Shown piece by piece: positions 40,267 through 48,907 of a DNA stretch of 64,000 nucleotides. The stretch comes from Actinocorallia populi (GTDB taxonomy: Bacteria; Actinomycetota; Actinomycetes; Streptosporangiales; Streptosporangiaceae): assembly GCF_002995495.1 (NCBI RefSeq), contig NZ_PVZV01000012.1, positions 62,001 through 126,000 of the forward strand, written 5' to 3'. The notes beneath the pieces are model-generated. The model was not told the origin of the DNA and made no database searches. It saw nothing but the letters and a program-made list of their open reading frames with translations. A program made the translations under genes and the position numbers. Within the stretch, counting starts at the first letter, position 1. Every line of letters begins with the position of its first letter.

Positions 40267-41499
40267 TCACCGGTGGTCCTTGCCGGTGGTGTCCGGACGG
40301 GTGAGCTGGCCGCGGACCTTGCCGTACCAGACGGGGGTCTCGTGTTCGTCGTCGAACCAGCGGGCCACCACGATGTCGGTGGAGGAGTGCGCCAGGATCG
40401 ACAGGGCGATGGTGACGGCGACGAGCGCGAAGATCGGCTGGGCTTCGACGATGCCGGACTCCAGGACGAGCAGGCCGTAGACGACGGAGGCGAAGCCCTT
40501 GGGGCCGAACCACATGACGGCGGCCTGCTCCCGGCCGGAGAGCCCCGAACGCAGGAACGACACCCAGATCGCCACGGGCCTGGCCACCACGAGGGCGACG
40601 ATCGCGAACATCCAGCCGGTCCAGCCGATCGAGCCGAGCAGCTGCGGGGTGATGAGGGCGCCGAAGAGCAGGAGCGCGGCGAGCTTGAACAGCTCGGCGA
40701 CCAGTTCGCCGAAGTGCTCGAACGACTCGCGCTGGCGCTCGCCGAAGGTGGCGACCGTGATGCCGGCGGCGAACGCGGCGAGGAACAGGTTGCCGTGGGT
40801 GGCCTTGCCCAAGGCCAGGACCAGCAGGCCGATCGCCATGGCGTTGAGCGGCTCGTAGGCGGTGGAGGCGGCGAAGAAGCGGGCGCGCTCCAGCATGATC
40901 GCCGCCCATGGGACGGCGACGCCGATGACGATGCCCAGCAGCAGTTCCGTGCCGAGCTCACCCAGGTGCAGGTCGGAGCTGCCGGCCGCGACCGCCAGGA
41001 ACACCACGACGAACGGCAGCGCGAGCCCGTCGTTGACGCCGGACTCGACGTTCAGCAGCTGCCGCAGCCGGGGCGGGACCTTGTCGTTGCCGACGAGGGC
41101 GGCGGCGAACACCGGGTCGGTCGGAGCCAGGACCGCGCCGATCAGCAGGGACTCGGCCCATCCCAGACCCACCAGCCAGTGGGCCGCGGCCGCGGTGATG
41201 AGCAGCGTCAGCGGCAGTCCCCAGCCCAGCGCCCGGCCGGGCAGCCGCCACGCGGTGCGCACGTCGTTCCAGCCGACCCGCATCCCGTCGCTGAACAGCA
41301 CCGCGAACAACGCCAGTTCGGCCAGGGTCGAGACGACCTCGTCCCCGGGTGCGACCGGCACCCAGCCGAGGACACCGTCCCCGAGCAGGAATCCGGCGGC
41401 CAGGAACACCACGGCCGTGGACAGGACCGTGCGATGGGCCAGGCCCGACAGGAGCACGGCGAGGAGGAGGACGGCGGAGAACGCCAGCAGCAGCGCCAT
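40267..41499 (-). CDS. Cation:proton antiporter (CPA1/NhaP-like)
   Basis: A 410-residue membrane protein with 11-12 helices. The ion-binding region reads LIGAVLAPTDPVFAAALVGN, and NVESGVNDGLALPFVVVFLA carries the conserved ESGxNDG with the CPA1-type acidic pair. The C-terminal LEWFGPKG-like loop appears as VMWFGPKGFASVVYGLLVLE. It exchanges Na+ or K+ for H+ to control pH and salt. ATG 41499 follows AAAGGTG. It is downstream of the channel gene at 41620 on the same strand (120-bp gap), so both may serve ion homeostasis. Confidence 0.9.
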   Translation of the reverse strand: MALLLAFSAVLLLAVLLSGLAHRTVLSTAVVFLAAGFLLGDGVLGWVPVAPGDEVVSTLAELALFAVLFSDGMRVGWNDVRTAWRLPGRALGWGLPLTLLITAAAAHWLVGLGWAESLLIGAVLAPTDPVFAAALVGNDKVPPRLRQLLNVESGVNDGLALPFVVVFLAVAAGSSDLHLGELGTELLLGIVIGVAVPWAAIMLERARFFAASTAYEPLNAMAIGLLVLALGKATHGNLFLAAFAAGITVATFGERQRESFEHFGELVAELFKLAALLLFGALITPQLLGSIGWTGWMFAIVALVVARPVAIWVSFLRSGLSGREQAAVMWFGPKGFASVVYGLLVLESGIVEAQPIFALVAVTIALSILAHSSTDIVVARWFDDEHETPVWYGKVRGQLTRPDTTGKDHR

Positions 41500-41619
41500 C
41501 GGGCACCTTTCGGGATCGCCTGAATCGGACCTTGCCGACCAGACTTCCCGGCGCACCAGCGCGCATCCTAGCGGTCCGTCCCTTCTCCCGGCCACCGCGC
41601 CGCCGGAGCGGCGGCGGGG

Positions 41620-43491
41620 TCAGCGGCCGGCCAGCACGATGACCAGGTCGTCCTCGGTCAGGGTGAGGGGAGCGCGGCGGTCGGGGTTGAGGACGATGCC
41701 GTAGCCGGGAGGTTCGTGGAAGCGGGAGCGGCGGCGGTAGCCCAGGGCGGTCTCGCCGCGGCGGCGGGCGGCTTCCAGGAGCGTGGCGAAGGTCGCGGGG
41801 GCGCCCGGACGGAGGTAGCCGGTGGCGGGCTTGAGGTAGATCTCGGGTCCCTCGGGGTGCAGGAGGGCGGTGAAGACCTGATGGAGGCGCGGGCTTTCGC
41901 TGAGCTGGGTCATGACCTGGGTGATCAGCTTGTCGCTGACGATGAGGTCCTCGGCCTGGGTGATCTGGGCGATCTCGCGGTTGGCGTCGTCGCGCAGCTC
42001 CACGATGACGGAGAACGGCCGGTCGCCGTAGGGGGCCAGATCGCGCAGGTGCAGCAGGGTGACGAGGGTGCGCGCGTCCGCGCGCTGGGGGTCGTGGCTC
42101 TCGTCGGCCAGCACGATGACGCTGTGGTGGGAGCGGACGTCCAGGGCCTCCAGGTCGGTGCGCGCGGTGTCGTCGCAGCGGGTGAAGGAGACGGTCGTGT
42201 TGGCCAGGCGGGGCAGCCGCTCGCGCGGGTCGTCGTCTCGCAGCGCCGCGACGAGCAGCTGCGAGCCCGGCCGCGCGCAGCCGTCCAGCCTCTCGATGAT
42301 CTTGGGTGCGCGCGGGTTCCAGCCGAGGATGAGGGTGGATCCGGGCTCGGGGAGGGTGACGGGCAGGCCGCTGATCGCCTCTTCGGCGATGTGCGGCCGC
42401 CGGTCGGCCAGGCCGATGAGCTCGTCGTCCTCGGCCAGCATGATCAGCTCGTCGTCGTGACCGACGACCGTGCGGGAGGCGGGGTTGAGCGTGAGGGAAC
42501 CGTCGGGGTGCCAGAGCCCGACCGGTACTCCCCGCTCGAAGGCGTGCAGGGCGTCGGCGAAGGTGCTCCCGGCCAGAGAGGGCTCCGGATGCAGATAGAG
42601 CTCATGGCCCTGGAAGTCCAGGAGCTCGGCGCAGACCGCGGAGAGGCCGCACTGGCGGTGCGACTGCACGATCAGCCGCACGGCGATGTCGTCGGCGTCG
42701 ACGATCCGGGCGTGCTCCCCGCCGGCCAGCAGCGCGGCGGGCATGTTCGCCGCGGTGCGGACGGGCGCCACGATCGGCGGCCGCGTCTCTCGCCAGGGCT
42801 GGGCGTTCAGCGACAGCAGCACCTTGATGACGTCGATGTCGGGCTCGTCCGTCTGCGGTGCCAGCACGATGACGGAGCGGGCCGTGGCGGGGCTGACCAG
42901 GGCGAGGTCGGCCACCTTCAGCGGGTTGCCCCGGCGGCACACGATCCGGATCCTGCCGGTTCTGCCGATCTTGATGCGGATGGCCTCGTCCATGTCGCCC
43001 TTGTCCAGGTCGGCCAGGATGGCGATGCAGGAGCGCCGCCCGCTGTGGTCGGCCTCGATCAGCTCCTCCAGCACGGTGAAGACCTGGTCCGACCAGCCCA
43101 GCAGCACGGTGTGGCCGTGTTCGACGATCCGGGAGCGGCCTTTGCGCAACCGCGTGAGCCTGTTGTTCAGGCCGGTGGTCAGCACGCTGATCAGCGAGCT
43201 GACGATGAAGATCCCGCCGACGGTCGAGGCCAGCATCAGCGCCAGGTAGGAAGCGGTCCCCTCGTCGTCGCCCATGACGCCCGGGTCCAGGGTGCGCAGC
43301 AGGCTGCGCCACACCACTCCGCTCCAGCTGCCCTGCTCCGCCGCGTCACGGGGGGCGATGAGCACCGCCAGCGACGCGACGGCCAGGACCAGCAGCGCGG
43401 ACGCCAGCCCCAGCCAGCCGATCAGCGCCGGAGTGCCCCGCGCCATCGTGTTGTCGAACCAGTACCGCGCCCGCGCACGCCACCAGGCCAT
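41620..43491 (-). CDS. CASTOR/POLLUX/SYM8-like ion channel with RCK/TrkA-N domains
   Basis: A 623-residue protein. Two or three N-terminal helices (about 20-110) flank a pore-like region (LLRTLDPGVMGDDEGTASYL). A large cytoplasmic part with two Rossmann/RCK-like domains follows: VEHGHTVLLGWSDQVFTVLE near 120 and LPEPGSTLILGWNPRAPKII near 390, each with a GW- nucleotide loop. This layout is that of bacterial homologues of plant CASTOR/POLLUX channels. ATG 43491 follows GGAGG. Ion and gating ligand are unknown. Confidence 0.88.
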   Translation of the reverse strand: MAWWRARARYWFDNTMARGTPALIGWLGLASALLVLAVASLAVLIAPRDAAEQGSWSGVVWRSLLRTLDPGVMGDDEGTASYLALMLASTVGGIFIVSSLISVLTTGLNNRLTRLRKGRSRIVEHGHTVLLGWSDQVFTVLEELIEADHSGRRSCIAILADLDKGDMDEAIRIKIGRTGRIRIVCRRGNPLKVADLALVSPATARSVIVLAPQTDEPDIDVIKVLLSLNAQPWRETRPPIVAPVRTAANMPAALLAGGEHARIVDADDIAVRLIVQSHRQCGLSAVCAELLDFQGHELYLHPEPSLAGSTFADALHAFERGVPVGLWHPDGSLTLNPASRTVVGHDDELIMLAEDDELIGLADRRPHIAEEAISGLPVTLPEPGSTLILGWNPRAPKIIERLDGCARPGSQLLVAALRDDDPRERLPRLANTTVSFTRCDDTARTDLEALDVRSHHSVIVLADESHDPQRADARTLVTLLHLRDLAPYGDRPFSVIVELRDDANREIAQITQAEDLIVSDKLITQVMTQLSESPRLHQVFTALLHPEGPEIYLKPATGYLRPGAPATFATLLEAARRRGETALGYRRRSRFHEPPGYGIVLNPDRRAPLTLTEDDLVIVLAGR

Positions 43492-43758
43492 CTCCACCTC
43501 CTCGGAAGATCCGACCCTTGCGGAGAATCCGCCGCAGAACAGTATCTTCCCCCTCAGGTTCCGATCGTGGAGGACGGCCATGGCGCTCATAGCGGCGGAG
43601 CCCGCGGCAGGCGTCGGCGTTCCGATCCGGGGTCCTACCGGCGCCGCGTCGAAGCCCTCCCGCCGGAGACACGGTCGCCGCCGCTCGCGGCGGCGACCGA
43701 AACCGGAGGCGGCCCGGTACCGCTGTGGCGGCCGACCGGCCGGCGATCGGTCAACGCC

Positions 43759-44676
43759 TCAGCCGGATCGGACTGATCTCGGTGTCCGGGTACCAGGTGC
43801 GGGGCGCATGAAGGCGATGAGTTCGGCGGCCGCCCGGCGCAGCGGGTTCCTGCGCAGCCAGACCAGCTGGACGGACATGGGGACGCCGTTGTCGAGGTTG
43901 TCGAACTCCAGGATGCGGATGGTTCCGGCGGCCACGCGGGTGCGGACGGCGCCGAGCGGGAGGTTCGCCCAGCCCGCGCCGCGCTCGACCAGCCCGAGCG
44001 CCGTCTCCACGGTGTCCACGTGCCAGCGGGCGTCCGACACCAGCAGCCGCTGCTCGGTGATCTCGTCCCCGGGACCGGCCACCACGATCTGGCGGCTCGC
44101 GGCCAGATCCTCCAGCCGCCGCAGGCCGGGCGGGAGCCCGTAGGTGTCGGCGGTGGCCGAGGCGACCGCCACCCACACCTCCTGGGCCACCGTGGCCAGC
44201 GCCTCCTCGCGGTCCAGCCGCTCAGAGCAGGTCAGAAGGGCCAGGTCGGCGCGCCCGTCGTGGAGCATGGCCCGCACCTCGTCGTGCGGCGCCCGCACGA
44301 GGTTCACCCGCAGCAGAGGGTGCCGGCCGCCCGTCTCGGCCACGGCGTCCAGCAGGCGGCGGTCGTCGGTCCCGGCGGCGACGGCGACCGTGAGCGCGCT
44401 CTCCAGATCCTCACCCAGCTCCTGGGCGTGGACCTGGAGCAGCTGCAGCCTGCTGGCGACCGAGCGGGCGTGCGGCACGAGCGCCAGCGCACGGGGCGTG
44501 GGCACCGCCTCGCGCCGTGACCGGTCGAACAGCCGGTAGCCGAGTTCGGCCTCGATGCCCGCGATCCCCATGCTCACCGCCGACGGGACCCGGCGCAGCG
44601 CGCGGGCCGCTCCGGAGAAGGAGCCGTGGTCGACCACGGCGAGGAAGAGCTCGATGCCGTCGCTGGACAGAGCCAT
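43759..44676 (-). CDS. LysR family transcriptional regulator (PACE-pump regulator)
   Basis: A 305-residue LysR protein. The N-terminal HTH (1-62) reads GIELFLAVVDHGSFSGAARA and LRRVPSAVSMGIAGIEAELG. The effector domain spans 90-295 (VAVAAGTDDRRLLDAVAET). ATG 44676 follows AGGAAA. It is divergent from a PACE efflux gene, the arrangement of AceR/AceI-type pairs, so it is probably the activator that responds to a cationic compound. The A+T-rich gap holds a TTTC-CT-GAAA dyad (44685-44694) as a candidate site. Confidence 0.88.
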   Translation of the reverse strand: MALSSDGIELFLAVVDHGSFSGAARALRRVPSAVSMGIAGIEAELGYRLFDRSRREAVPTPRALALVPHARSVASRLQLLQVHAQELGEDLESALTVAVAAGTDDRRLLDAVAETGGRHPLLRVNLVRAPHDEVRAMLHDGRADLALLTCSERLDREEALATVAQEVWVAVASATADTYGLPPGLRRLEDLAASRQIVVAGPGDEITEQRLLVSDARWHVDTVETALGLVERGAGWANLPLGAVRTRVAAGTIRILEFDNLDNGVPMSVQLVWLRRNPLRRAAAELIAFMRPAPGTRTPRSVRSG

Positions 44677-44764
44677 CTATCAATTTTCCTGAAAGAATCC
44701 GACTTTTACCATCAGTGCAGCTGAATATAGCTTCTCCCCGTCACCGAGGGAAGGGGAGAACGAG

Positions 44765-45238
44765 GTGCAGGGCGTCAAACGCAAACTGGTCTACGTCGGC
44801 GGGTACGAAGGGCTCGGATGGGTCGTGGGAACCGCGGTGATGACCCTCCTGACGGGCACACCCCCCACCACCACGGGCCCGCTGACCCTCACGATCACGC
44901 TCATCGCCACCGTGTGGAATTTCGTCTTCACCACCCTGTTCGAGGCATGGGAGCGGCGCCGCCGCGACCGCACGCGCACCGTGTTCCGGCGCGTCCTGCA
45001 CGCGGTCGGATTCCAGGCGACCCTGGTCTGCATCCTGATCCCGCTCATCGCCTGGTGGCTGGAGATCACCCTGCTCCAGGCGTTCCTGCTCGACCTGGTG
45101 TTCATCGTCTACGTGCCGTTCTACACCTTCGCCTACAACTGGGCCTTCGACCGGATCTTCGGCCTGCCCGCCTCCGCGGTGAACACCCCGGAGGACGGCA
45201 CGCCGGTCTCCGGGCCGGAACCGGAACGCTCACGGTGA
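44765..45238 (+). CDS. PACE-family efflux transporter (AceI-like)
   Basis: A 157-residue protein with two bacterial transmembrane-pair (BTP) units, four helices. The essential Glu of AceI is at the same position, residue 15 (VYVGGYEGLGWVVGTAV). The first unit ends LIATVWNFVFTTLFEAWERR and the second LDLVFIVYVPFYTFAYNWAF. In the second unit the usual Glu is Gln (HAVGFQATL). PACE pumps export chlorhexidine, acriflavine and polyamines with protons. GTG 44765 follows AAGGGGAG. It is regulated by the divergent LysR gene (inference). Confidence 0.88.
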   Translation: MQGVKRKLVYVGGYEGLGWVVGTAVMTLLTGTPPTTTGPLTLTITLIATVWNFVFTTLFEAWERRRRDRTRTVFRRVLHAVGFQATLVCILIPLIAWWLEITLLQAFLLDLVFIVYVPFYTFAYNWAFDRIFGLPASAVNTPEDGTPVSGPEPERSR

Positions 45239-45356
45239 GCACACCGGAAGGCGTCCGGAGCCGGACGGGCTTCGGCTCGTCGCACCGCGTCGCGGCCACG
45301 GATCGGGGCGGTAGGCGGGAGTTCCTCCTGCGGTGCGGCTGAGCCGCGCCGCCGTC

Positions 45357-45393
45357 GGCACGGTTCGCAGGGGCGGTCTCTGCGAACCGTGCC
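45357..45393 (+). terminator. Hairpin terminator after the PACE gene
   Basis: GGCACGGTTCGCA at 45357-45369 pairs perfectly with TGCGAACCGTGCC at 45381-45393, with an 11-nt loop. Confidence 0.8.
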
Positions 45394-45436
45394 CGCCTCG
45401 CTCGAAAGCCGGAGTGCTTTCGGATAGCTTGAGCAC

Positions 45437-45475
45437 ATGCAGCTGTTTCTGACGCCTCCGCCGCCCGCCGTCTAG
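45437..45475 (+). CDS. Polyproline leader peptide (uORF) of the EamA gene
   Basis: Thirteen codons encode MQLFLTPPPPAV and stop TAG. The ATG lies six bases after a TAGCTT -10 box (45425-45430), so the transcript probably begins at this codon and the peptide is the first thing translated. Four consecutive prolines stall ribosomes when EF-P is limiting. The last codons and the stop are part of a stem at 45461-45483. This is the layout of an attenuator leader; the exact signal is unknown. Confidence 0.6.
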   Translation: MQLFLTPPPPAV

Positions 45476-45520
45476 GCGGGCGGTCGTACACGGTCATTCC
45501 GGAGTCGCCGGGATGACCGT
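45461..45520 (+). promoter_or_regulatory. Attenuator-like hairpins after the leader peptide
   Basis: Hairpin 1: CCGCCCGCC (45461-45469), loop GTCTA, GGCGGGCGG (45475-45483), containing the Pro codons and the stop. Hairpin 2: ACGGTCATTCC (45490-45500) with GGGATGACCGT (45510-45520), 10 of 11 pairs. A ribosome stalled on the Pro codons would melt hairpin 1 and change the fold before the EamA start at 45573. Confidence 0.6.
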
Positions 45521-45572
45521 GCGGTTCGCCCACGGAAGACATCGTGTCGGCGACCATTCGAGGAGACCTCAG

Positions 45573-46580
45573 TTGCAGTCCTCTTCCGCCTTGCCCGTCG
45601 GGCAGGGCGTTCTCTACGTCGCGATCGCGGCCACGGCGTGGGGCACCGGCGGTGCCGTGGCCGCCGAACTGTACGACGTCGGCGGGATCGGCCCCGTCTC
45701 CGTTTCCTTCTGGCGGTTCCTGACCGGCCTCGGGCTGCTCCTGGCAGCCCATTCGGTCCGGCGACGCCGGCGAACGGCGACAGCGGTCTCGCTTCGCGCC
45801 GCCTGCGCGGCGAACCCGTGTCGAGTACTCGTCACAGGTGCCGGGCTGGCCGTGTACCAGACGGCCTACTTCGTCTCCGTGCAGCAGGCCGGGCTGACCG
45901 TGGCCACGGTGGTGACCCTGGGCTCGGGTCCGGTGCTGGTCACCGTCGGAGCGCGACTCGCGCTGGGCGAGCGGACCGGGGCGGCCGGAGCCGCCGCGGT
46001 GGCGAGCGGTGTCGTCGGCCTGGCGCTGCTCGTGGGAGGAGCGGACGGGAGCATCGGCCCGGCCCCTCTTCCGGGCATCGGATACGCGTTGCTCTCCGCC
46101 GTCGGCTATGCGGGCGTGACGCTGTTGGGCCGTTCTTCCGGTCGAAGCGGGGCCGGTGGCGCGTTCGAGTCCACGGTCACCGGCTTCGCGGTGGGAACGG
46201 TGTGCCTTCTGCCGATGGCCCTGATGGAGGGCCTGCTGCCCGACCTGGAGCGGGCGGCCTGGACCGCGGGCCTGATCCTCTATCTCGGAGCGGTGCCGAC
46301 CGCGCTGGCGTACACGCTGTTCTTCGCCGGCCTCGGAGCGGTACGGGCGACCACGGCTTCCGTGGTCGCCCTGGTCGAGCCGCTCACCGCAGCGGCCATC
46401 GGCGTCCTGGTCTTCGACGAGCGGCTCAACGCGAGCGTCCTCATCGGCACGGTCCTGCTGCTGCTCGCCGTGATCTTCCTGGCGGCCGGTGAAAGGGCAG
46501 GACCGGCGGCCTCCCCGCGGCCGCCGGCCGCCGACCATGGTCGGCCCGAGGCCCGTCCGGCCGCGCCGGCCAAGGACTGA
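45573..46580 (+). CDS. EamA/RhaT-type drug/metabolite transporter (DMT superfamily)
   Basis: A 335-residue protein with ten helices in two EamA repeats. The first holds AIAATAWGTGGAVAAELYDV and SFWRFLTGLGLLLAA, the second GIGYALLSAVGYAGVTLLGR and ASVVALVEPLTAAAIGVLVF. Such proteins export amino acids or other metabolites. I choose TTG 45573 because AGGAGA (45561-45566) is six bases upstream; the ATG-free frame back to 45513 has no such site. A Pro/Ala-rich tail follows helix 10. Expression is probably controlled by the upstream polyproline leader. Confidence 0.85.
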   Translation: MQSSSALPVGQGVLYVAIAATAWGTGGAVAAELYDVGGIGPVSVSFWRFLTGLGLLLAAHSVRRRRRTATAVSLRAACAANPCRVLVTGAGLAVYQTAYFVSVQQAGLTVATVVTLGSGPVLVTVGARLALGERTGAAGAAAVASGVVGLALLVGGADGSIGPAPLPGIGYALLSAVGYAGVTLLGRSSGRSGAGGAFESTVTGFAVGTVCLLPMALMEGLLPDLERAAWTAGLILYLGAVPTALAYTLFFAGLGAVRATTASVVALVEPLTAAAIGVLVFDERLNASVLIGTVLLLLAVIFLAAGERAGPAASPRPPAADHGRPEARPAAPAKD

Positions 46581-46725
46581 CCTGACGCGCTCTCCACGGC
46601 GGGCGGCGGGCCGACGAGCCGCCGCCCGCCATGACCCCGTGCCCGTCCATGCGTCGACGAGGACCTGTGCCGCCGTCTCGCGCAGGGACCGAATGCCGGG
46701 CTCGCCCTTTCGCCGTTGCGTTCGT

Positions 46726-46926
46726 GGCATCATGCCGGGCCACGGATCACCAAGGGCGGTTTCGCCGGGCCGCGCTCGCCTTGGGCGTCCCGGACGACGA
46801 GATCGGTCGGTTCGTCGAGCACCTGCGGTCGTCGATCCGGTTGGGCGGGGGCTCCGGCGGTGTCCCGGTCGGTCGGTTCGGCGGGCCGCCCCGGCTGCCG
46901 CTCACCGCGATGGCTCGGCCCCGCTC
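46726..46926 (+). pseudogene. YwqG/DUF1963-like N-terminal fragment
   Basis: The frame reads FRRAALALGVPDDEIGRFVE, HLRSSIRLGGG and VPVGRFGGPPRLPL. The last motif is the characteristic S-x-GGLPxLP segment of DUF1963 proteins. After it the frame continues with unrelated Arg/Ser-rich residues. There is no start with a ribosome-binding site, so this is a relic. The rest of 46581-46947 shows nothing else. Confidence 0.45.
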
Positions 46927-46947
46927 GGCGGGAACGGGAACGTCCGG

Positions 46948-47532
46948 TCACGGAGCGGAGAAACATCGTTTGCGCTCGCGGCCGTGCTCTCCGGTGATGG
47001 TGCGGCTGAAGACGGCCAGGGTCAGCCGGGGGTGGAGGTCGTGGGGAAGGGCGGCGTGCTCGCGCCAGCCGAGGCGTCTGTAGAGGGCGGCTGCGGGGGC
47101 TTCGGGGTGGGTGATGAGCCAGGCGCTCGGCCATCCCGAGGTGGCGGCGGTGAGCAGGCGCCGTCCGTGTCCTCGGTGCTGGGCGTCGGGGTGGACGAAC
47201 AGTTGGACGACTTCGAAGGCGCCGCGGGTGAGGGCGACGGCCCCATCGGGACCGAGGGCGCGCTGAAGGGCGTCGTAGATGCGGTCGCCTGACAGGTCGA
47301 GTGGGCTGGGCCAGCCGTAGCAGATGCCGACCAGGTCGCCGGCGGGGCCGTGGACGGCGTGGGCGACGAACCCGGGGCGGGCGGTGGCGGCATGGAGTTT
47401 GGCGGGGTAACCGGCGATCTGCTCAGGTGTTTCGTACCAGGGCGGCCCGCTGTAGCAGGCCCGGCGGAGGGCGGTGATGTCGTCGGTCAGGTCGCGGACG
47501 GCGGTGGCGTCCAGCCGATGCGGAGCGGGCAC
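46948..47532 (-). CDS. GNAT family N-acetyltransferase
   Basis: A 194-residue GNAT protein. The acetyl-CoA loop is in LFVHPDAQHRGHGRRLLTAA (RGHGRR, consensus Q/R-x-x-G-x-G/A), with a preceding strand VALTRGAFEVVQLFV and the last strand-helix PAAALYRRLGWREHAALPHD. The acceptor is unknown. GTG 47532 (VPAPHRLDATAVRDL) is chosen as the nearest start to the domain, and a Shine-Dalgarno-like GGAG is close by. The frame is open further upstream. It follows the ECF sigma gene by 139 bp on the same strand. Confidence 0.75.
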   Translation of the reverse strand: MPAPHRLDATAVRDLTDDITALRRACYSGPPWYETPEQIAGYPAKLHAATARPGFVAHAVHGPAGDLVGICYGWPSPLDLSGDRIYDALQRALGPDGAVALTRGAFEVVQLFVHPDAQHRGHGRRLLTAATSGWPSAWLITHPEAPAAALYRRLGWREHAALPHDLHPRLTLAVFSRTITGEHGRERKRCFSAP

Positions 47533-47671
47533 GCGCTTCTCCAAGCCAAGAGTCCGGCAGCGAGTACGTGGCCGTGGGCCACTGTTGCAAGTTAATCGCA
47601 ACAACGCCGGGTGGTGGCAGGCCTTCGACGATCGATCACGGGTCGGGAACCCCCTCCGGAGCGGCACCCGG

Positions 47672-48907
47672 TCAGAGGGAGGTGAGGCGGTCGCGCAGGG
47701 CGAGGAGGTGGCGGCGAGGGGCCGGATGGGTGGTCAGGGCGATGGCCTGGGTGAAGGCGGCGCGGGCGGCGGCGCGGTCGCCGGTCCGGGCCAGGAGGTG
47801 GGCGCGGGTGGCCCAGGCGGGCTGGAAGCGCTGGGCGGCGGGGCCGGTGAGGGTGTCGAGCAGGGCCAGGCCGGCGGCGGGGCCGTCGGTGCGGGCGAGG
47901 ACCGCGGCGAGCGAGACCGTGGCGCCGAGGGTGGGCGCGGCGGACAGCAGGGCCTGGTGCAGGGCGCGCAGGGCGGGCCAGTCGGTGCAACCGGTGACGC
48001 GCCGGGCGCAGTGCACGGACTGGATGGCGGCCTCCAGCTGGAACCGCCCGGGTCGGCCCAGGCGGTACGCGGAGCGCAGCAGGCGTTCGCCTTCCTCGAT
48101 CAGCCCGCCGTCCCAGTCGGCCGTGTCCTGCTCGTCGGGGGCCAGGAACCCGCCGTCGGGGCCGGTCCGTGCGGTGCTGCGCGCGGCCGACAGGCAGACC
48201 AGGGCCGCCAGGCCCAGCGCCTCGGGCTCGTCGGGGAGCAGACCGGCCAGGATCCGGGCCAGGTGCAGCGCCTCACCGGCCAGGTGACCGCGCTCGGCGG
48301 GCCCGGCGATGCCCTGCCAGTCGATCGTGTACGCGCCGTAGACGGCTTCCAGCACCCCGGCCAGCCGGCCGGGCATGGCGTCCCGGTCGGGAAGCGCGAA
48401 CGGGACACCGGCGTCGCGGACACGCCGTTTGGCGCGGACCAGACGTTGCCGCATGGTGGTCGCCGGCACGGCGAAGGCCTCGGCGATGTCCTGTGCGGGA
48501 ACGCCGAGCACGGTCTGCAGCATCAGCGGGGTCCGGACCGTGGCCTCGACGGCCGGGTGTGCGCACACGAACAGCAGCGCCAGCCGGTGGTCGGGGATGG
48601 ATTCCGGATCGGTGTCGTCGCCGACGGCCAGGTGCGCGGCCTCCTCGAGCGGGACGCCGGTGCGGTGGGCGGCCGAACGGTACCGGTCGCGCCGGCGGTT
48701 GCGGGCCACGGTCAGCAGCCACGCCTCCGGGTTGTCCGGCGCCCCGGCGTCCGGCCACCGCCGCAGTGCCTGCTCGAACGCCTCCGCCAGGGCGTCCTCG
48801 GCCGCGGCGATGTCGCCGTCCTGTGCCGCCAGCAGGGCCAGCAGCCTGCCGTAGGAGGTACGGGCGGCGGACTCCGCCCGTACCCACGCGGTGGCTAGCT
48901 CGACCAC
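47672..48907 (-). CDS. ECF sigma factor with long C-terminal extension (ECF42 type)
   Basis: A 411-residue sigma factor. Regions 2 and 4 fill residues 1-185 (EDALAEAFEQALRRWPDAGA, PEAWLLTVARNRRRDRYRSA, VPAQDIAEAFAVPATTMRQR). A 220-residue helical extension follows, resembling a TPR array (ALLDTLTGPAAQRFQPAWAT, HLLARTGDRAAARAAFTQAI). ECF42 sigmas have this extension and are encoded with DGPF/YCII proteins, as here. The GTG at 48907 overlaps the YCII gene by 13 nt. No anti-sigma gene is present; the extension itself is thought to control activity. Confidence 0.88.
   Translation of the reverse strand: MVELATAWVRAESAARTSYGRLLALLAAQDGDIAAAEDALAEAFEQALRRWPDAGAPDNPEAWLLTVARNRRRDRYRSAAHRTGVPLEEAAHLAVGDDTDPESIPDHRLALLFVCAHPAVEATVRTPLMLQTVLGVPAQDIAEAFAVPATTMRQRLVRAKRRVRDAGVPFALPDRDAMPGRLAGVLEAVYGAYTIDWQGIAGPAERGHLAGEALHLARILAGLLPDEPEALGLAALVCLSAARSTARTGPDGGFLAPDEQDTADWDGGLIEEGERLLRSAYRLGRPGRFQLEAAIQSVHCARRVTGCTDWPALRALHQALLSAAPTLGATVSLAAVLARTDGPAAGLALLDTLTGPAAQRFQPAWATRAHLLARTGDRAAARAAFTQAIALTTHPAPRRHLLALRDRLTSL

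Noticed and set aside
39040-41523. 827-codon plus frame spanning the terminator at 40154
   Set aside because: It runs through a perfect bidirectional terminator and is antisense to the antiporter; low-complexity Arg/Gly/Asp sequence.
41716-43776. 686-codon plus frame opposite the CASTOR/POLLUX-like gene
   Set aside because: Antisense shadow; no recognisable motif and skewed composition (Gly, Asp, Val, Gln).
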